64,000 bases of DNA from Lysobacterales bacterium (GTDB lineage Bacteria > Pseudomonadota > Gammaproteobacteria > Xanthomonadales > SZUA-5): assembly GCA_022844135.1 (NCBI GenBank), contig JALHMG010000002.1:175055-239054 (forward strand), read 5' to 3'. A model generated the notes under the pieces. That model had not been told where the DNA came from. It searched no databases and saw only the letters and a list, made by a program, of their open reading frames with translations. Positions 1 through 8,305 of this stretch are shown here, one piece after another (within the stretch, counting starts at the first letter, position 1; every line of letters begins with the position of its first letter). The position numbers were made by a program, and so were the translations under genes.

Positions 1-188
1 CCATCGACCAGTACCGGCACCAGTTCCTGCGGGTTCAACTGATGGAAATGCGTCTGGTGCTGCTGACCGCCGCCGTCGGTCAGATGCACGGAGTGATAGT
101 CGTACTTCAGCTCTTTCAAATTCAGCGCGATGCGCACGCGGTACGCCGCACTCGAACGCCAGTAGCTGTAGAGCTTGATCAGGTCCAT
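1..188 (-). CDS. maiA: Maleylacetoacetate isomerase / zeta-class GST, N-terminal part
   Basis: Only the first 62 codons are in the window; the gene runs off the left edge. The N-terminus reads MDLIKLYSYWRSSAAYRVRI, the thioredoxin-fold start of zeta-class glutathione transferases, with the S-S-A-Y-R-V-R-I element that holds the catalytic Ser and binds glutathione. It is followed by a 'NPQELVPVL' segment matching the cis-Pro loop of the family. In tyrosine/phenylalanine catabolism MaiA isomerises maleylacetoacetate to fumarylacetoacetate in the cytosol. A GGAGGGG Shine-Dalgarno sits just upstream of the ATG. The neighbour at 281 is divergent. The partner fumarylacetoacetase would be expected to the left, outside the window. 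Confidence 0.85.
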   Translation of the reverse strand, partial: MDLIKLYSYWRSSAAYRVRIALNLKELKYDYHSVHLTDGGGQQHQTHFHQLNPQELVPVLVD

Positions 189-280
189 CGCAGCCCCTCC
201 CGGTCGACCTTGTCATCATAAGGCAGGTCAAGCGCCGACGCTGTCGCTATTCTTCGGCGCCGACCACGCGCCGCACGACC

Positions 281-1129
281 ATGACCATCGCCCTTGCTAC
301 CGCCCTCGAGGCCCGCGACAAAGACGACGATATGCCGCTGTTGTGCGCCGAACTGGCGCGGCGCCGCATGTCCCATGAGGTCGTCGATTGGGACGATGCA
401 GCGATCGATTGGCGGCGCTATCGGATGGTCGTGATTCGCTCGACATGGGACTACACCGATCGCTTGCCCGAGTTTCTGGCATGGGCCGAGCGGGTGGCGG
501 CGTTGACGCGCCTGATCAATCCCGTTGAGGTCGTCCGCTGGAATACGCACAAAGGCTATCTGCTCGATCTTGCCGCGCGCGGCGTTCCGATCGTGCCGAC
601 GACGCTGGTGCGGGCCGGTGAGCCGATGCCGCCCATCGGCGGCGGCGAGATCGTGGTCAAGCCTGCGGTCAGCGCCGGCTCGCGCGGCACCCGGCGTTTT
701 GTCGGCGATCCTGTGGGCGCACAACGGCACGGACAGGCCTTACTGGAGTGCGGCCGCGATGTGGTAATCCAGCCCTATCTCGACCGCGTCGATACGCTCG
801 GCGAGACTTCGCTGTTGTACTTCGCTGGCCAGTTTTCGCACGCGATCCGCAAAGGCCCGCTGCTGCCGCCGAATGGCGAACCGACGCGCGCATTGTTCGC
901 CGCCGAACACATCACCGCGCGTACGCCCAGCGCCACCGAGCTGGCCGTTGGCGCTCAAGTACTCGCGGCGATTCCATTTGCGCCGCTGCTGTACGCGCGC
1001 GTCGATCTTCTGCTCGATGCGTCGGGCGCACCCTGCCTGCTGGAGCTGGAGCTGACCGAACCATCGTTGTTTTTCCAGACCGATGCGAACGCCGTGGTGC
1101 GCTTTGTCGATGCGCTCGCCGCGCTCTGA
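281..1129 (+). CDS. ATP-grasp family protein (RimK/DcsG-like)
   Basis: A 282-residue soluble protein. The N-terminal half has the preATP-grasp pattern with a 'VVIRSTWDYTDR' strand-loop. The 'EIVVKPAVSAGSRGTRRF' segment (residues ~125-142) is the nucleotide-binding lysine plus glycine-rich loop of ATP-grasp enzymes. 'LLYARVDLLLDASGAPCLLELELTEPSLFF' (about residues 225-255) carries the metal-binding D, E and N/S-like positions. The overall arrangement resembles the RimK-related group that includes O-ureido-serine cycloligase DcsG and prokaryotic glutathione-synthetase-like proteins. These form amide or peptide bonds using ATP. The substrate cannot be told from the sequence. It stands alone, divergent from maiA. 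Family assignment is good; exact function is unknown. Confidence 0.75.
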   Translation: MTIALATALEARDKDDDMPLLCAELARRRMSHEVVDWDDAAIDWRRYRMVVIRSTWDYTDRLPEFLAWAERVAALTRLINPVEVVRWNTHKGYLLDLAARGVPIVPTTLVRAGEPMPPIGGGEIVVKPAVSAGSRGTRRFVGDPVGAQRHGQALLECGRDVVIQPYLDRVDTLGETSLLYFAGQFSHAIRKGPLLPPNGEPTRALFAAEHITARTPSATELAVGAQVLAAIPFAPLLYARVDLLLDASGAPCLLELELTEPSLFFQTDANAVVRFVDALAAL

Positions 1130-1201
1130 CGGCGCCAGTGCCGCGACGCTGGCGCCGAACAAGCGTCCATAGCGCTCGCTGACGGCTCGGTCCGGGCCAG
1201 C

Positions 1202-1912
1202 TCAGCGACGCCCGAACATCCCCAGCAATCCGGCACCATGCGCCAGCAGATCGGCGGCATCGACATCGCCGTCGCCGTCCTTGTCGAGCACGTTGCCGAG
1301 CACCGCTTGCATCGGGCTCGCCTGCCCGCCCGATATGCGCGACACGTCCTGACCGAGAATGCCCGCCAGGCCGCCGGCATCGAGGCCGCGCTGTTGCGTC
1401 TGCTTGCCCAATGCACCCATCAGCAATGGCGCCAGCATCGCCATCAATTGCGCCGCGGTTCCCGAATCCATGCCGGCCGCGCGCGCAACGCCGGTGGCCG
1501 CCCGCGGCTGGCTGCCGCCGAACACATGACCCAGGATCGCCATGCCGCTCTCTATCGGCGAGCGCTGCGCCGGTTGGCTGCCGCCCATCGCGCCCATCAC
1601 CGCGCCCATCAAACCGCCCAAACCGCCAGCGCCGCCGAAATTGCCGCTGGCGCCGCCGCCGCTGGATGCGCCGCCCAACAGGCCACCGAGCAACCCGCCC
1701 AGATCTACTTGCTGGTGATCCTTGACCACCGCCCGGTGCAGCGCCTGCGCGCCCTGCGGCGTGCTTGCGTTGCGCTGCATGGCACCCATCAACAGCGGCA
1801 GCGCCGCCTGGATGCCGCTTTGGGCCTGTTGCGGCGAGACGCCCAACTGCCCGGCCATGCGTTGAATCGTAGCGGGATCCAATTGTCCCAACAGCTGTTC
1901 CAGTGCACTCAC
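1202..1912 (-). CDS. DUF937 (YidB-like) protein with Asp-rich calcium-loop tail
   Basis: The GTG at 1912 is chosen because AGGGAG lies 6 nt upstream and no ATG fits; the open frame further upstream looks non-coding. The product is 236 residues. The first ~80 residues ('ALEQLLGQLDPATIQRMAGQLGVS', 'QSGIQAALPLLMGAM') are the helical DUF937/YidB fold. A low-complexity Gly/Ala linker follows, then a second LLMGAL-type helical segment. The C-terminus has D-K-D-G-D-G-D-V-D, an EF-hand/dockerin-like calcium loop followed by a short helix. DUF937 proteins have no settled function. The tail suggests metal binding, which is inference. It is a single gene, convergent with the ATP-grasp gene. Confidence 0.75.
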   Translation of the reverse strand: MSALEQLLGQLDPATIQRMAGQLGVSPQQAQSGIQAALPLLMGAMQRNASTPQGAQALHRAVVKDHQQVDLGGLLGGLLGGASSGGGASGNFGGAGGLGGLMGAVMGAMGGSQPAQRSPIESGMAILGHVFGGSQPRAATGVARAAGMDSGTAAQLMAMLAPLLMGALGKQTQQRGLDAGGLAGILGQDVSRISGGQASPMQAVLGNVLDKDGDGDVDAADLLAHGAGLLGMFGRR

Positions 1913-2035
1913 ATCGATCTCCCTAGAAATGGCGCCAAGCGCCTGCACGATGATGGCATAGCGATTCGGCGGTGTTCGCAATCTGGGTGACGAGCGGTGC
2001 GGAGCGGCAATCGCCGATGGTCGATGCATTCGGCC

Positions 2036-3223
2036 CTATTGACCAGCCTCATCGGATTGGGGGATCTCGGATCGATCGAGGGCCTGGCGCAAGTCTGCGA
2101 TCAACACCTCCGGCGCTTCGAGTCCGATCGACAAACGCACCAGATTCCACGGCACGGGCGCGTTCGGGCGATGTTCGCCAGACAGCACCACCGCCATCGG
2201 CCACACCAGCGACTCGTGTCCTCCCCAGGACACTGCGAGCAGAAAACACCGCAGCGCATCGCAAAAGCGCTCGACCTGCGCAAGCGACTCGCACTTCAGC
2301 GTGAACGACAGCAGGCCCGAGCCGCCGCGCATCTGTCGCAGCGCCAGTTCGCGCTGCGGGTCGTCGCGGTGCCCTGGGTAGTAAATCCGTTCGATTCGCG
2401 GATGATCCTGCAAGAACTCGATGACTCGCGCCGTCGTCGCGGCGATGCGCTCCAGACGCACTTCCAGTGTGCGCAGTCCGCGCAAAATCAGCCACGCTTC
2501 GAACGGCCCCAAAATCGCGCCAAAGGTCATCAGCGGACCTTTAAAAATTTCTTGCAACAGCGCTCTTGGGCCGCACAAAACGCCAGCGACGACATCGCTA
2601 TGCCCGTTCAGATACTTGGTGGCCGAATGCGCGATGAGATCGATGCCGAACTCGGCCGGCTTTTGCAGCAGTGGCGTTGCGTAGGAGTTGTCGCACAAAG
2701 TGCGGATACCGCGCGGGCCGGCGAGTGCGGCGATCGCGCCCAGATCCTGCAGTTCCATGGTCAGCGAGTTTGGGCTTTCGAGCACGATCAGGCGCGTGTT
2801 CGATTGCAGCGCGCGCTCGACGTCGCGCGGGTCGCGCGCATCGACGAAACTCACTTCGACACCGAAACGCGGCAGGGCGTCGCGCAGCAGCACTCGCGTC
2901 CACGCGTAGGGCTTTTGCACCGCCACCACATGCTCGCCGGCGCGCACGCAGCCGAGCACCCCGGCGGCCATCGCCGCAGCGACGGAGGCGAATACCAACG
3001 CGTCCTCCGTGCCCTCTAACGCTGCCAGCTTGGCGCGCAGCATGGCCGTGGTCGGATTATTGCCGCGCGTGTAGAAGTGCGTGTCGTATTCGCCCTTGCC
3101 CGCGGCCCGCATGGCCGCCACACTCGGGAACGCGAAATTGCTGGTCTCGTAAATCGGCGGCGTCACCGCACCGAAGTGCGCAGCACGATCTTCACCCAGG
3201 TGATTCAAAATGTGGTTCAACAC
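2036..3223 (-). CDS. Cys/Met metabolism PLP-dependent enzyme (cystathionine gamma-synthase/lyase type)
   Basis: Fold-type I PLP enzyme of the transsulfuration family, about 395 residues. Visible are 'FGAVTPPIYETSNF', 'Y-x-R-x-x-N-P' (YTRGNNPTT), D178 that pairs with the pyridine nitrogen, and the Schiff-base lysine K203 in S-A-T-K-Y-L-N-G-H-S-D (numbering from the chosen start). The usual 'SGMAA' helix is 'SVAAAMAA'. Members catalyse gamma- or beta-elimination/replacement on homoserine or cysteine derivatives; which one cannot be decided here. Start: an ATG at 3274 would leave only 19 bp to the divergent cytochrome gene. A GTG at 3223, preceded by AAGGGC, gives the usual family length and is preferred. 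Confidence 0.8.
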   Translation of the reverse strand: MLNHILNHLGEDRAAHFGAVTPPIYETSNFAFPSVAAMRAAGKGEYDTHFYTRGNNPTTAMLRAKLAALEGTEDALVFASVAAAMAAGVLGCVRAGEHVVAVQKPYAWTRVLLRDALPRFGVEVSFVDARDPRDVERALQSNTRLIVLESPNSLTMELQDLGAIAALAGPRGIRTLCDNSYATPLLQKPAEFGIDLIAHSATKYLNGHSDVVAGVLCGPRALLQEIFKGPLMTFGAILGPFEAWLILRGLRTLEVRLERIAATTARVIEFLQDHPRIERIYYPGHRDDPQRELALRQMRGGSGLLSFTLKCESLAQVERFCDALRCFLLAVSWGGHESLVWPMAVVLSGEHRPNAPVPWNLVRLSIGLEAPEVLIADLRQALDRSEIPQSDEAGQ

Positions 3224-3293
3224 GTTGATTGCCCTTGACTCGATAGGTGGGTGCCTCGTGTAGCATTCGCGCATCGTCGACGGGGCAACACCT

Positions 3294-4991
3294 ATGCGTT
3301 GGATACTCGCGCTGGCATTGGCCGGCTCATCGATGGCGCATGCCGCCATCAGCGGACGCGTCGTCGACGCCGGCACCGATGCGCCCATTGCGGGTGCCAT
3401 CGTACGCCAACAAGCGACCGAAGGCCCGCAGACCACCACGAACGCCGCTGGCGAGTTCACGTTGAACATCGCGCCTGCCGATGCCGTGGCGATCGGTGCG
3501 GCGCGTCCCTACGATCATGCGAGTGCGCTCAACTATGTGAGCAATATCGGCTTTGGCAGCAACGGGCAGACGAACGTCGAAATCCGTCTTGAGCGTCTGC
3601 CGAATGCGCCGAACAACGCCTACACGCCGGCCGATGCGCAGCTGTGCGGCGCCTGCCATGGCGAGCAGTTCGAGCAATGGCAAAGCTCCCGCCACGCGGG
3701 CGCAGCGGTTAATCCGTGGGTGCGCGATCTGTTCAGCGGCGATGGCACACCCGGCGGCGGCGCCGGTTATGTCTTCAAAACCAGTCACGATCCCGGCGAG
3801 TCTGGTTTCTGCGCCAGTTGCCACGCGCCGATGCAGGACGTGTTCACGCCAGGCCAGTTGTTATTCGATGCGATTTCGACACAAGCGGGCCGCGATGGCG
3901 TGAGTTGCCTGGGCTGCCACCAGCAAGCGAATGTGGACGCCGCGCGGATCAACGGGATTGCGCACGTCGATGGCAAAGTCAGCTACCGATTCCCCAGCGA
4001 TTCCAAGCATCCGACGAGCTTGTACGTTTTCGGGCCGCTGCCGGACGTCGAAGCCTCGATCATGCGTAACAGTTATCGCCCGCAAATCGAGCAGTCGATC
4101 GCGTGCGCCGGCTGCCATCAATACAACCGTCCGGACAACGGCGCGCCGGGGCAGAACACTTACGCCGAATGGCTGGGTTCGCCATTTGCGCAGCCGGGGC
4201 CGAACTTCCGCACCTGCCAGAACTGCCACATGCCCAACGAATCGGGCCCAGGTCCGATCGCGACCACCGCCGGCTTCGATCGTCCCGCCTCACAGCGCCA
4301 TCGGCACACCTTCATCGGCTCGACGCCCGCCACACTGAGCAACGCCATTCTGTTGCGCGCCAGCGTCAGCGAAACGGCGGGCGTGCTGATCGTCAATGCT
4401 GAAGTCGAGAATCGCGGCGCCGGCCACTCCTTCCCGGGCGGCGTATCGATCCGCAACGCCATCCTCTCGCTGGATGTGCGCGCGAACGGCGTGCCGCTGC
4501 CACAGCAAGGCGGCCCGGTGGTCCCGTTCTACGGCAGCGACGATGTGCCCGGTACGCAACCGGGCGACCTTGCCGGCTTGCCGGGCAAAGGCTTCGCCAA
4601 AGTCCTCGAGGGCCGTATCAACGATCAGGGCGCCACCGTGCGACCCGTATTGTTTATCGACGCCGAGCGCCTCGCCTCCGATACGGTGATCCCGAGCGGT
4701 GCCACCGATCGCAGCACTTACGCGTTCTCGCTGGCCGGCGTTACCGCCGGCACGCCGATCACGGTGGACGCGCGCCTGGTCTACCGCCGCGCCTTCCGCG
4801 CCCTCGCCGTCACCAAAGGCTGGACCGTCACACCCTCCGGTGGCCCCATCGAAATCGAGGTTGGCCGCCAGCAGATCAGCGCCGTCGCGCAAGGAACCAG
4901 CGCGATCGGCGTGCCGCTGCTCGGCCGCTGGGCGCTGGTGCTGCTAGGTCTGGGCGTATTGCTGGTGGGACTTTGGGTGACCCGGCGATAG
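3294..4991 (+). CDS. Secreted five-haem cytochrome c with C-terminal IPTL-like anchor
   Basis: A 565-residue protein with a Sec signal peptide (cut near residue 17, after 'SSMAHA'). A short carboxypeptidase-regulatory-like beta domain follows ('SGRVVDAGTDAPIAGAIVRQ'). Five C-x-x-C-H haem sites lie at residues 118, 173, 205, 271 and 308, as in cytochrome c-554/NrfB-like multihaem proteins. The second half (about 340-530) is a beta-rich domain without haem. The C-terminus has a VPLLGRW motif, a hydrophobic helix and an RR end. This matches the layout of IPTL-CTERM/exosortase sorting tails, though the motif is not canonical. Likely a periplasmic or surface electron carrier; donor and acceptor are unknown. 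No exosortase gene is in the window. Confidence 0.8.
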   Translation: MRWILALALAGSSMAHAAISGRVVDAGTDAPIAGAIVRQQATEGPQTTTNAAGEFTLNIAPADAVAIGAARPYDHASALNYVSNIGFGSNGQTNVEIRLERLPNAPNNAYTPADAQLCGACHGEQFEQWQSSRHAGAAVNPWVRDLFSGDGTPGGGAGYVFKTSHDPGESGFCASCHAPMQDVFTPGQLLFDAISTQAGRDGVSCLGCHQQANVDAARINGIAHVDGKVSYRFPSDSKHPTSLYVFGPLPDVEASIMRNSYRPQIEQSIACAGCHQYNRPDNGAPGQNTYAEWLGSPFAQPGPNFRTCQNCHMPNESGPGPIATTAGFDRPASQRHRHTFIGSTPATLSNAILLRASVSETAGVLIVNAEVENRGAGHSFPGGVSIRNAILSLDVRANGVPLPQQGGPVVPFYGSDDVPGTQPGDLAGLPGKGFAKVLEGRINDQGATVRPVLFIDAERLASDTVIPSGATDRSTYAFSLAGVTAGTPITVDARLVYRRAFRALAVTKGWTVTPSGGPIEIEVGRQQISAVAQGTSAIGVPLLGRWALVLLGLGVLLVGLWVTRR

Positions 4992-5090
4992 CTATTGCTG
5001 AATCAAAGTCTTTCGCGAAGGAAACAGTTGGTTGACAAAAAAAGATGTATTTTTGCATCCTTTTGTAACATTCAAAGGAGGCGAAATTCG

Positions 5091-5609
5091 ATGAAGTATC
5101 TGTTGGCAACCATTCTTCTTTCCACTTTTTCGGCAACCCTTGTTGCCAAGGACCGTCCGTCGTCCAGTGCCGTGCTTGATCGCGGACTTCTCACTCAGGC
5201 GGGTCCTAATGGCGTCTTACGATTGGATCTGTCGACAGGTTTTTTTGAGCTCACATCGAAGAGTGGTCTCGTCTACCGAGACCGAGTCGACTTCGCACGA
5301 CCCGGCAAAGCGAATTTGATTGTCGAGCAGCCCTTTCAGGTTCTCGGAGACAACGGAATGGCTGAAAAGAGCGCCAACGCCGTATGCACAACCGAATCGG
5401 AGAACGTTGCGACAGCGGCAACCTTGGTCACAAGCGCTTGCGCTGGAGGCCAGTCGGCCTTTTGTACCTCTGCTCGTGAAACGCTTGGTCAGGCGCTTGC
5501 TGAGTTCAATAATTGCCTGCATACAGTACTCGTCGGTGCAATTGAAGACGGCCCAACGCCGGGCCCCCAGCCCGATCCAAACGGACAACCGAATCCGAAC
5601 GGCGGCTGA
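5091..5609 (+). CDS. Small secreted protein of unknown function
   Basis: The ATG at 5091 has an excellent Shine-Dalgarno (AAAGGAGG, 8 nt spacing), so the longer open frame from 4995 is rejected. The product is 172 residues. It has a signal peptide (MKYLLATILLSTFSATLVAK), a middle region with four cysteines (…VCTTES…SACAGG…FCTSA…NCLH), and a Pro/Asn/Gly-rich tail (P-G-P-Q-P-D-P-N-G). No family is recognised. The coding sequence and its leader are clearly more A/T-rich than the neighbours, a hint of recent acquisition. TTGACA at 5032-5037 could be a -35 element, but no convincing -10 was found. Confidence 0.65.
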   Translation: MKYLLATILLSTFSATLVAKDRPSSSAVLDRGLLTQAGPNGVLRLDLSTGFFELTSKSGLVYRDRVDFARPGKANLIVEQPFQVLGDNGMAEKSANAVCTTESENVATAATLVTSACAGGQSAFCTSARETLGQALAEFNNCLHTVLVGAIEDGPTPGPQPDPNGQPNPNGG

Positions 5610-5699
5610 TGATTCAGCTCGCGGTCCGGTCGTAACGCGCGTGCCGCGACGAATCGCGGCACGCGGATTTAGCGAACGTACTCGGCGCGGTTGCTGCCG

Positions 5700-5908
5700 T
5701 CAAAAGCTACCGCTGGCAAGGCAGCAGCGTTTGAAACAACCTCCCGGACTGGCAGGGGCAAAGGTCGTTACGACCGAGCTTTTCCAGCAGCTCTTTGTCG
5801 ACATGGACCACGCGGGTGCCGCGTTTGACCTTGGTTTCGGAAGGGAAACCTTTGCGGCGTTTGCGGGTGACCTCAAAAGCTCGCCTGATCTTTGAACTGT
5901 GCGTTCAT
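5700..5908 (-). pseudogene. SEC-C motif small protein with two frameshifts
   Basis: A start codon at 5908 has a strong AAGGAGAG Shine-Dalgarno, but its frame stops after 11 codons. The next frame continues with '[18 protein letters not shown]' and '[13 protein letters not shown]', a SEC-C zinc-binding signature. The last part of that signature, '[11 protein letters not shown]', is found only in a third frame. Removing one A from the AAA at the first break and one T from the TTT at the second restores a single ~68-residue protein ending in a complete C-x-C…C-C motif. Both breaks lie in short homopolymers, so either sequencing or assembly errors or real decay would explain it. It follows the GNAT gene in the same direction. 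Confidence 0.6.
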
Positions 5909-5985
5909 GGCTACTCTCCTTGCTGGTGCCCCAACGCTGGGGCGCGCGGATCATAGCTAAATCGTCGCCGCGCGAATCATCGAGA

Positions 5986-6243
5986 TCATTTCCCGCGTTT
6001 TGCCAACCACGCCGCCACGTAGCTACAGCTACCGATCACCTGCCAGCCGCGCTCGCGCGCGTGCGCCACACCGGCCTCGACGAGCTGCGCTGCGAGGCCA
6101 CGGCCGCGCAGCGCGTTTGGGGTGTAGGTGTGGGTGAAGTCGACGACGTTGTCGGACAGCATGCGGTAGTCGAGGTGCGCCACTTCGCCATCGATGACGA
6201 TCTCGAAGCGTTGTCGATTCTCATCGTGGCGCACGGCGCTCAT
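5986..6243 (-). CDS. Small GNAT N-acetyltransferase (COG2388/YjdJ type)
   Basis: An 85-residue single-domain acyltransferase. It shows 'FEIVIDGEVAHLDYRM', 'DFTHTYTPNALRGRGLAAQLVEA' (the R/Q-x-x-G-x-G/A acetyl-CoA loop appears as R-G-R-G-L-A) and 'RERGWQVIGSCSYVAAWLAKR'. The last segment is the typical 'C-S-Y-V-x-x-W/F' end of the COG2388 family. Its ATG overlaps the parB stop codon by 4 nt (ATGA), so it is translationally coupled to parB. The acceptor is unknown. Confidence 0.85.
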   Translation of the reverse strand: MSAVRHDENRQRFEIVIDGEVAHLDYRMLSDNVVDFTHTYTPNALRGRGLAAQLVEAGVAHARERGWQVIGSCSYVAAWLAKRGK

Positions 6244-7106
6244 TGGATGCGCCCGAGGATGCCGTCGAGTTCGTCGAGGCTGTGGTAACTGATGACCAGT
6301 TTGCCGCGACCACCGCGGCCTTGCTGGATCGCAACCGGCGCGCTCAGGCGCTCGGACAAATCGCGCTCCAGTTGCGCGACGTTCGCATCGACGCGCGGCG
6401 CCGGCTTCGCCGCAGGAGCGGCCTGCGCGCGGCGCGCGAGCGCTTCCAGCTCGCGCACGCTCAAACCTTGTTCGGCGACTTGTCGGGCCAGCTGAATCTG
6501 CAGCGCGTGCGGCAGCGTCAGCAGCGCGCGTGCGTGGCCCATATCGAGCTTGCGTTGATCGACAAGCACGCGCACTTCCGGCGCCAGCTCCAGCAAGCGC
6601 AGGAGATTGCTGACCGCGGCGCGCGAGCGGCCCACGGCATCGGCGGCGGCCTGATGGGTGAGATCGAACTCGTCGATCAAGCGCTTCAGCGCCTGCGCTT
6701 CTTCGAGCGGATTCAAGTCCTCGCGCTGAATGTTCTCGATCAGCGCAATCGCTATCGCCGCCTGATCGGGAATATCGCGCAACACCACCGGCACATCGCG
6801 AAGTCCTGCCTGCTGCGCGGCACGCCAGCGGCGCTCGCCGGCGACGATCTCGTAGCGCTCGGCGCCCAGGCGCCGCACGACGATCGGTTGCACAATGCCG
6901 TGCGCGCGGATCGATGCGGCCAACTCGGTGAGGCGTTCGGGGTCCATGCCGGTGCGCGGCTGATAGCGGCCCGGCTGCAACTGCTCGATGGGCAGCGCAT
7001 TGGTTGGCAGCGGTTCCGCCGTTTCTACCGTCGGCTCGCTGTTACCGGTAAAGCCCAACAGGGCATCGAGGCCACGACCCAGACCGCGTTTCTTGGCTGC
7101 CGACAT
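6240..7106 (-). CDS. parB: Chromosome partitioning protein ParB
   Basis: 288 residues from the ATG at 7106 (MSAAKKRGLGRGLDALLG, the usual ParB N-terminus that contacts ParA). The ParB/Srx CTPase-fold domain shows 'LQPGRYQPR', 'ELAASIRAHGIVQPI' and 'GERRWRAA'. 'IENIQREDLNPLEEA' and the helix-turn-helix 'LTHQAAADAVGRSRAAVSNLLRL' bind parS. The C-terminal segment is the dimerisation domain. ParB loads at parS as a CTP-dependent clamp and works with ParA in origin segregation. The gene is 10 bp downstream of parA. No parS consensus was noticed in the window. Confidence 0.95.
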   Translation of the reverse strand: MSAAKKRGLGRGLDALLGFTGNSEPTVETAEPLPTNALPIEQLQPGRYQPRTGMDPERLTELAASIRAHGIVQPIVVRRLGAERYEIVAGERRWRAAQQAGLRDVPVVLRDIPDQAAIAIALIENIQREDLNPLEEAQALKRLIDEFDLTHQAAADAVGRSRAAVSNLLRLLELAPEVRVLVDQRKLDMGHARALLTLPHALQIQLARQVAEQGLSVRELEALARRAQAAPAAKPAPRVDANVAQLERDLSERLSAPVAIQQGRGGRGKLVISYHSLDELDGILGRIQ

Positions 7107-7116
7107 GCGCTCGATC

Positions 7117-7905
7117 CTATGCTGTCTTGGTGGCGCGCGCCGCTTCGCGCTCGTGGCGAATGATCTCGCCGGCAAGGCCCAGATACGCCACCGAGCCGCG
7201 CGATTCGCGATCGTACTGGGTGATCGCCTGACCGTGACTGGGCGCCTCGGCCAGCCTCACGTTACGCGGCACCACGGTGCGGAACACCTTGTCGCCGAAG
7301 TGTTTGATGAGCTGGCTGGAGACCTCGTTGCCGAGGTTGTTGCGCACATCGAACATGGTGCGCAGCAAGCCTTCGATTTGCAGATTGGGATTGACGCTCT
7401 GCTTGACCGCTTTGACGGTATCCAGCAGCGCCGTCAGGCCATCAAGCGCGTAGAACTCGCACTGGATCGGGATCAAGACGCTGTGCGCAGCCGTCAGCGC
7501 GTTCAAGGTCAGCACGCCCAACGACGGCGGGCAATCGATCAATATGTAGTGATAGCGCCCGAGCACCGGTTCCAGGAGCTGCTTCAAGCGCATCTCGCGC
7601 CCCACCTGGGGCATCAAGCGCACCTCGGCGGCAGTCAGATCGCCGTTGCCGGGAAGAAGGTCGTAGCCACCATCGACATGCCGAATCGCCGCATCGATGC
7701 TGGCTTCCAGAAGCAACACCTCGCAACCGGATGGCTTCGCCTCGCGCTTGGGAACCCCGGAACCCATCGTCGCGTGGCCCTGCGGATCGAAATCGATGAG
7801 CAGCACCTTGCGCCGCGCTTCGGCCAAGGCCGCCGCGAGGTTCACGCAGGTGGTGGTTTTCCCCACCCCGCCTTTCTGGTTGGTAACGGCGATAACTTTG
7901 GCCAT
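7117..7905 (-). CDS. parA: Chromosome partitioning ATPase ParA
   Basis: 262 residues from the ATG at 7905; MAKVIAVTNQKGGVGKTT is the ParA/Soj N-terminus with a deviant Walker A (K-G-G-V-G-K-T-T, residues 11-18). 'VLLIDFDPQGHAT' is the A' motif and 'YHYILIDCPPSLGVLT' the Walker B region. 'PIQCEFYALDGL' and the 'TVVPRNVRLAEAPSHGQ' loop are typical of chromosomal ParA. The ATP-bound dimer coats the nucleoid and is stimulated by ParB. It forms an operon parA-parB-GNAT. The usual chromosomal neighbours rsmG/mnmG are not adjacent; trpC and a small RHH-like gene lie upstream instead. Confidence 0.95.
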   Translation of the reverse strand: MAKVIAVTNQKGGVGKTTTCVNLAAALAEARRKVLLIDFDPQGHATMGSGVPKREAKPSGCEVLLLEASIDAAIRHVDGGYDLLPGNGDLTAAEVRLMPQVGREMRLKQLLEPVLGRYHYILIDCPPSLGVLTLNALTAAHSVLIPIQCEFYALDGLTALLDTVKAVKQSVNPNLQIEGLLRTMFDVRNNLGNEVSSQLIKHFGDKVFRTVVPRNVRLAEAPSHGQAITQYDRESRGSVAYLGLAGEIIRHEREAARATKTA

Positions 7906-8087
7906 GCGGCGGATGCTAACAAGGTTCTGCGGACTGGAGGCTCTTGCTACCAACCATCTCATCGAGTTGGCGGTTGCCTCAGGAGCGAGCACAATTGTCG
8001 GCGGGAATGCGTGGCATATGCGTGGTGAGCTTCGGTTCCCGGAGGTCGCGATCATGACGCCAAAGCAACTGATGGATTCGGTCGAAA

Positions 8088-8303
8088 ATGACTGAACTCA
8101 CATTGAAGTTCGAAACCAGCACACTCCAGCGCCTCAGTCAGGTCGCGAAATTGCGCGAAACCACAGTCGAAGACCTGCTGGTGATGGCGGCCGACGCCGT
8201 CATAGCGCAGGCCGATGCAGAACAACGATTCCGCCAGCGCGCAGCGCTCGGCGCCGGACGAAACGCGGAAGGCTTGGCGCTGCTGAAGAAAGCAACTGGT
8301 TGA
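8088..8303 (+). CDS. Small protein, possible ribbon-helix-helix antitoxin
   Basis: 71 residues beginning MTELTLKFETSTLQRLSQVA, then 'LRETTVEDLLVMAADAVIAQ'. A beta-strand followed by two helices is the pattern of RHH antitoxins, but no toxin gene is adjacent (the next gene, trpC, is convergent). The Shine-Dalgarno is weak. It could be an orphan antitoxin or an unrelated small protein. Confidence 0.4.
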   Translation: MTELTLKFETSTLQRLSQVAKLRETTVEDLLVMAADAVIAQADAEQRFRQRAALGAGRNAEGLALLKKATG

Positions 8304-8305
8304 CC

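Noticed and set aside
5032..5069. Sigma-70 promoter for the small secreted gene (TTGACA)
   Set aside because: No -10 hexamer at correct spacing was found, so only the -35-like element is mentioned.
6240..8090. parS sites or oriC near parAB
   Set aside because: No TGTTTCACGTGAAACA-like sequence or DnaA-box cluster was recognised, and rsmG/mnmG/dnaA are not adjacent.
8054..8095. 13-codon frame MTPKQLMDSVEND overlapping the RHH-like gene
   Set aside because: Too short and without a ribosome site; may only be leader sequence.
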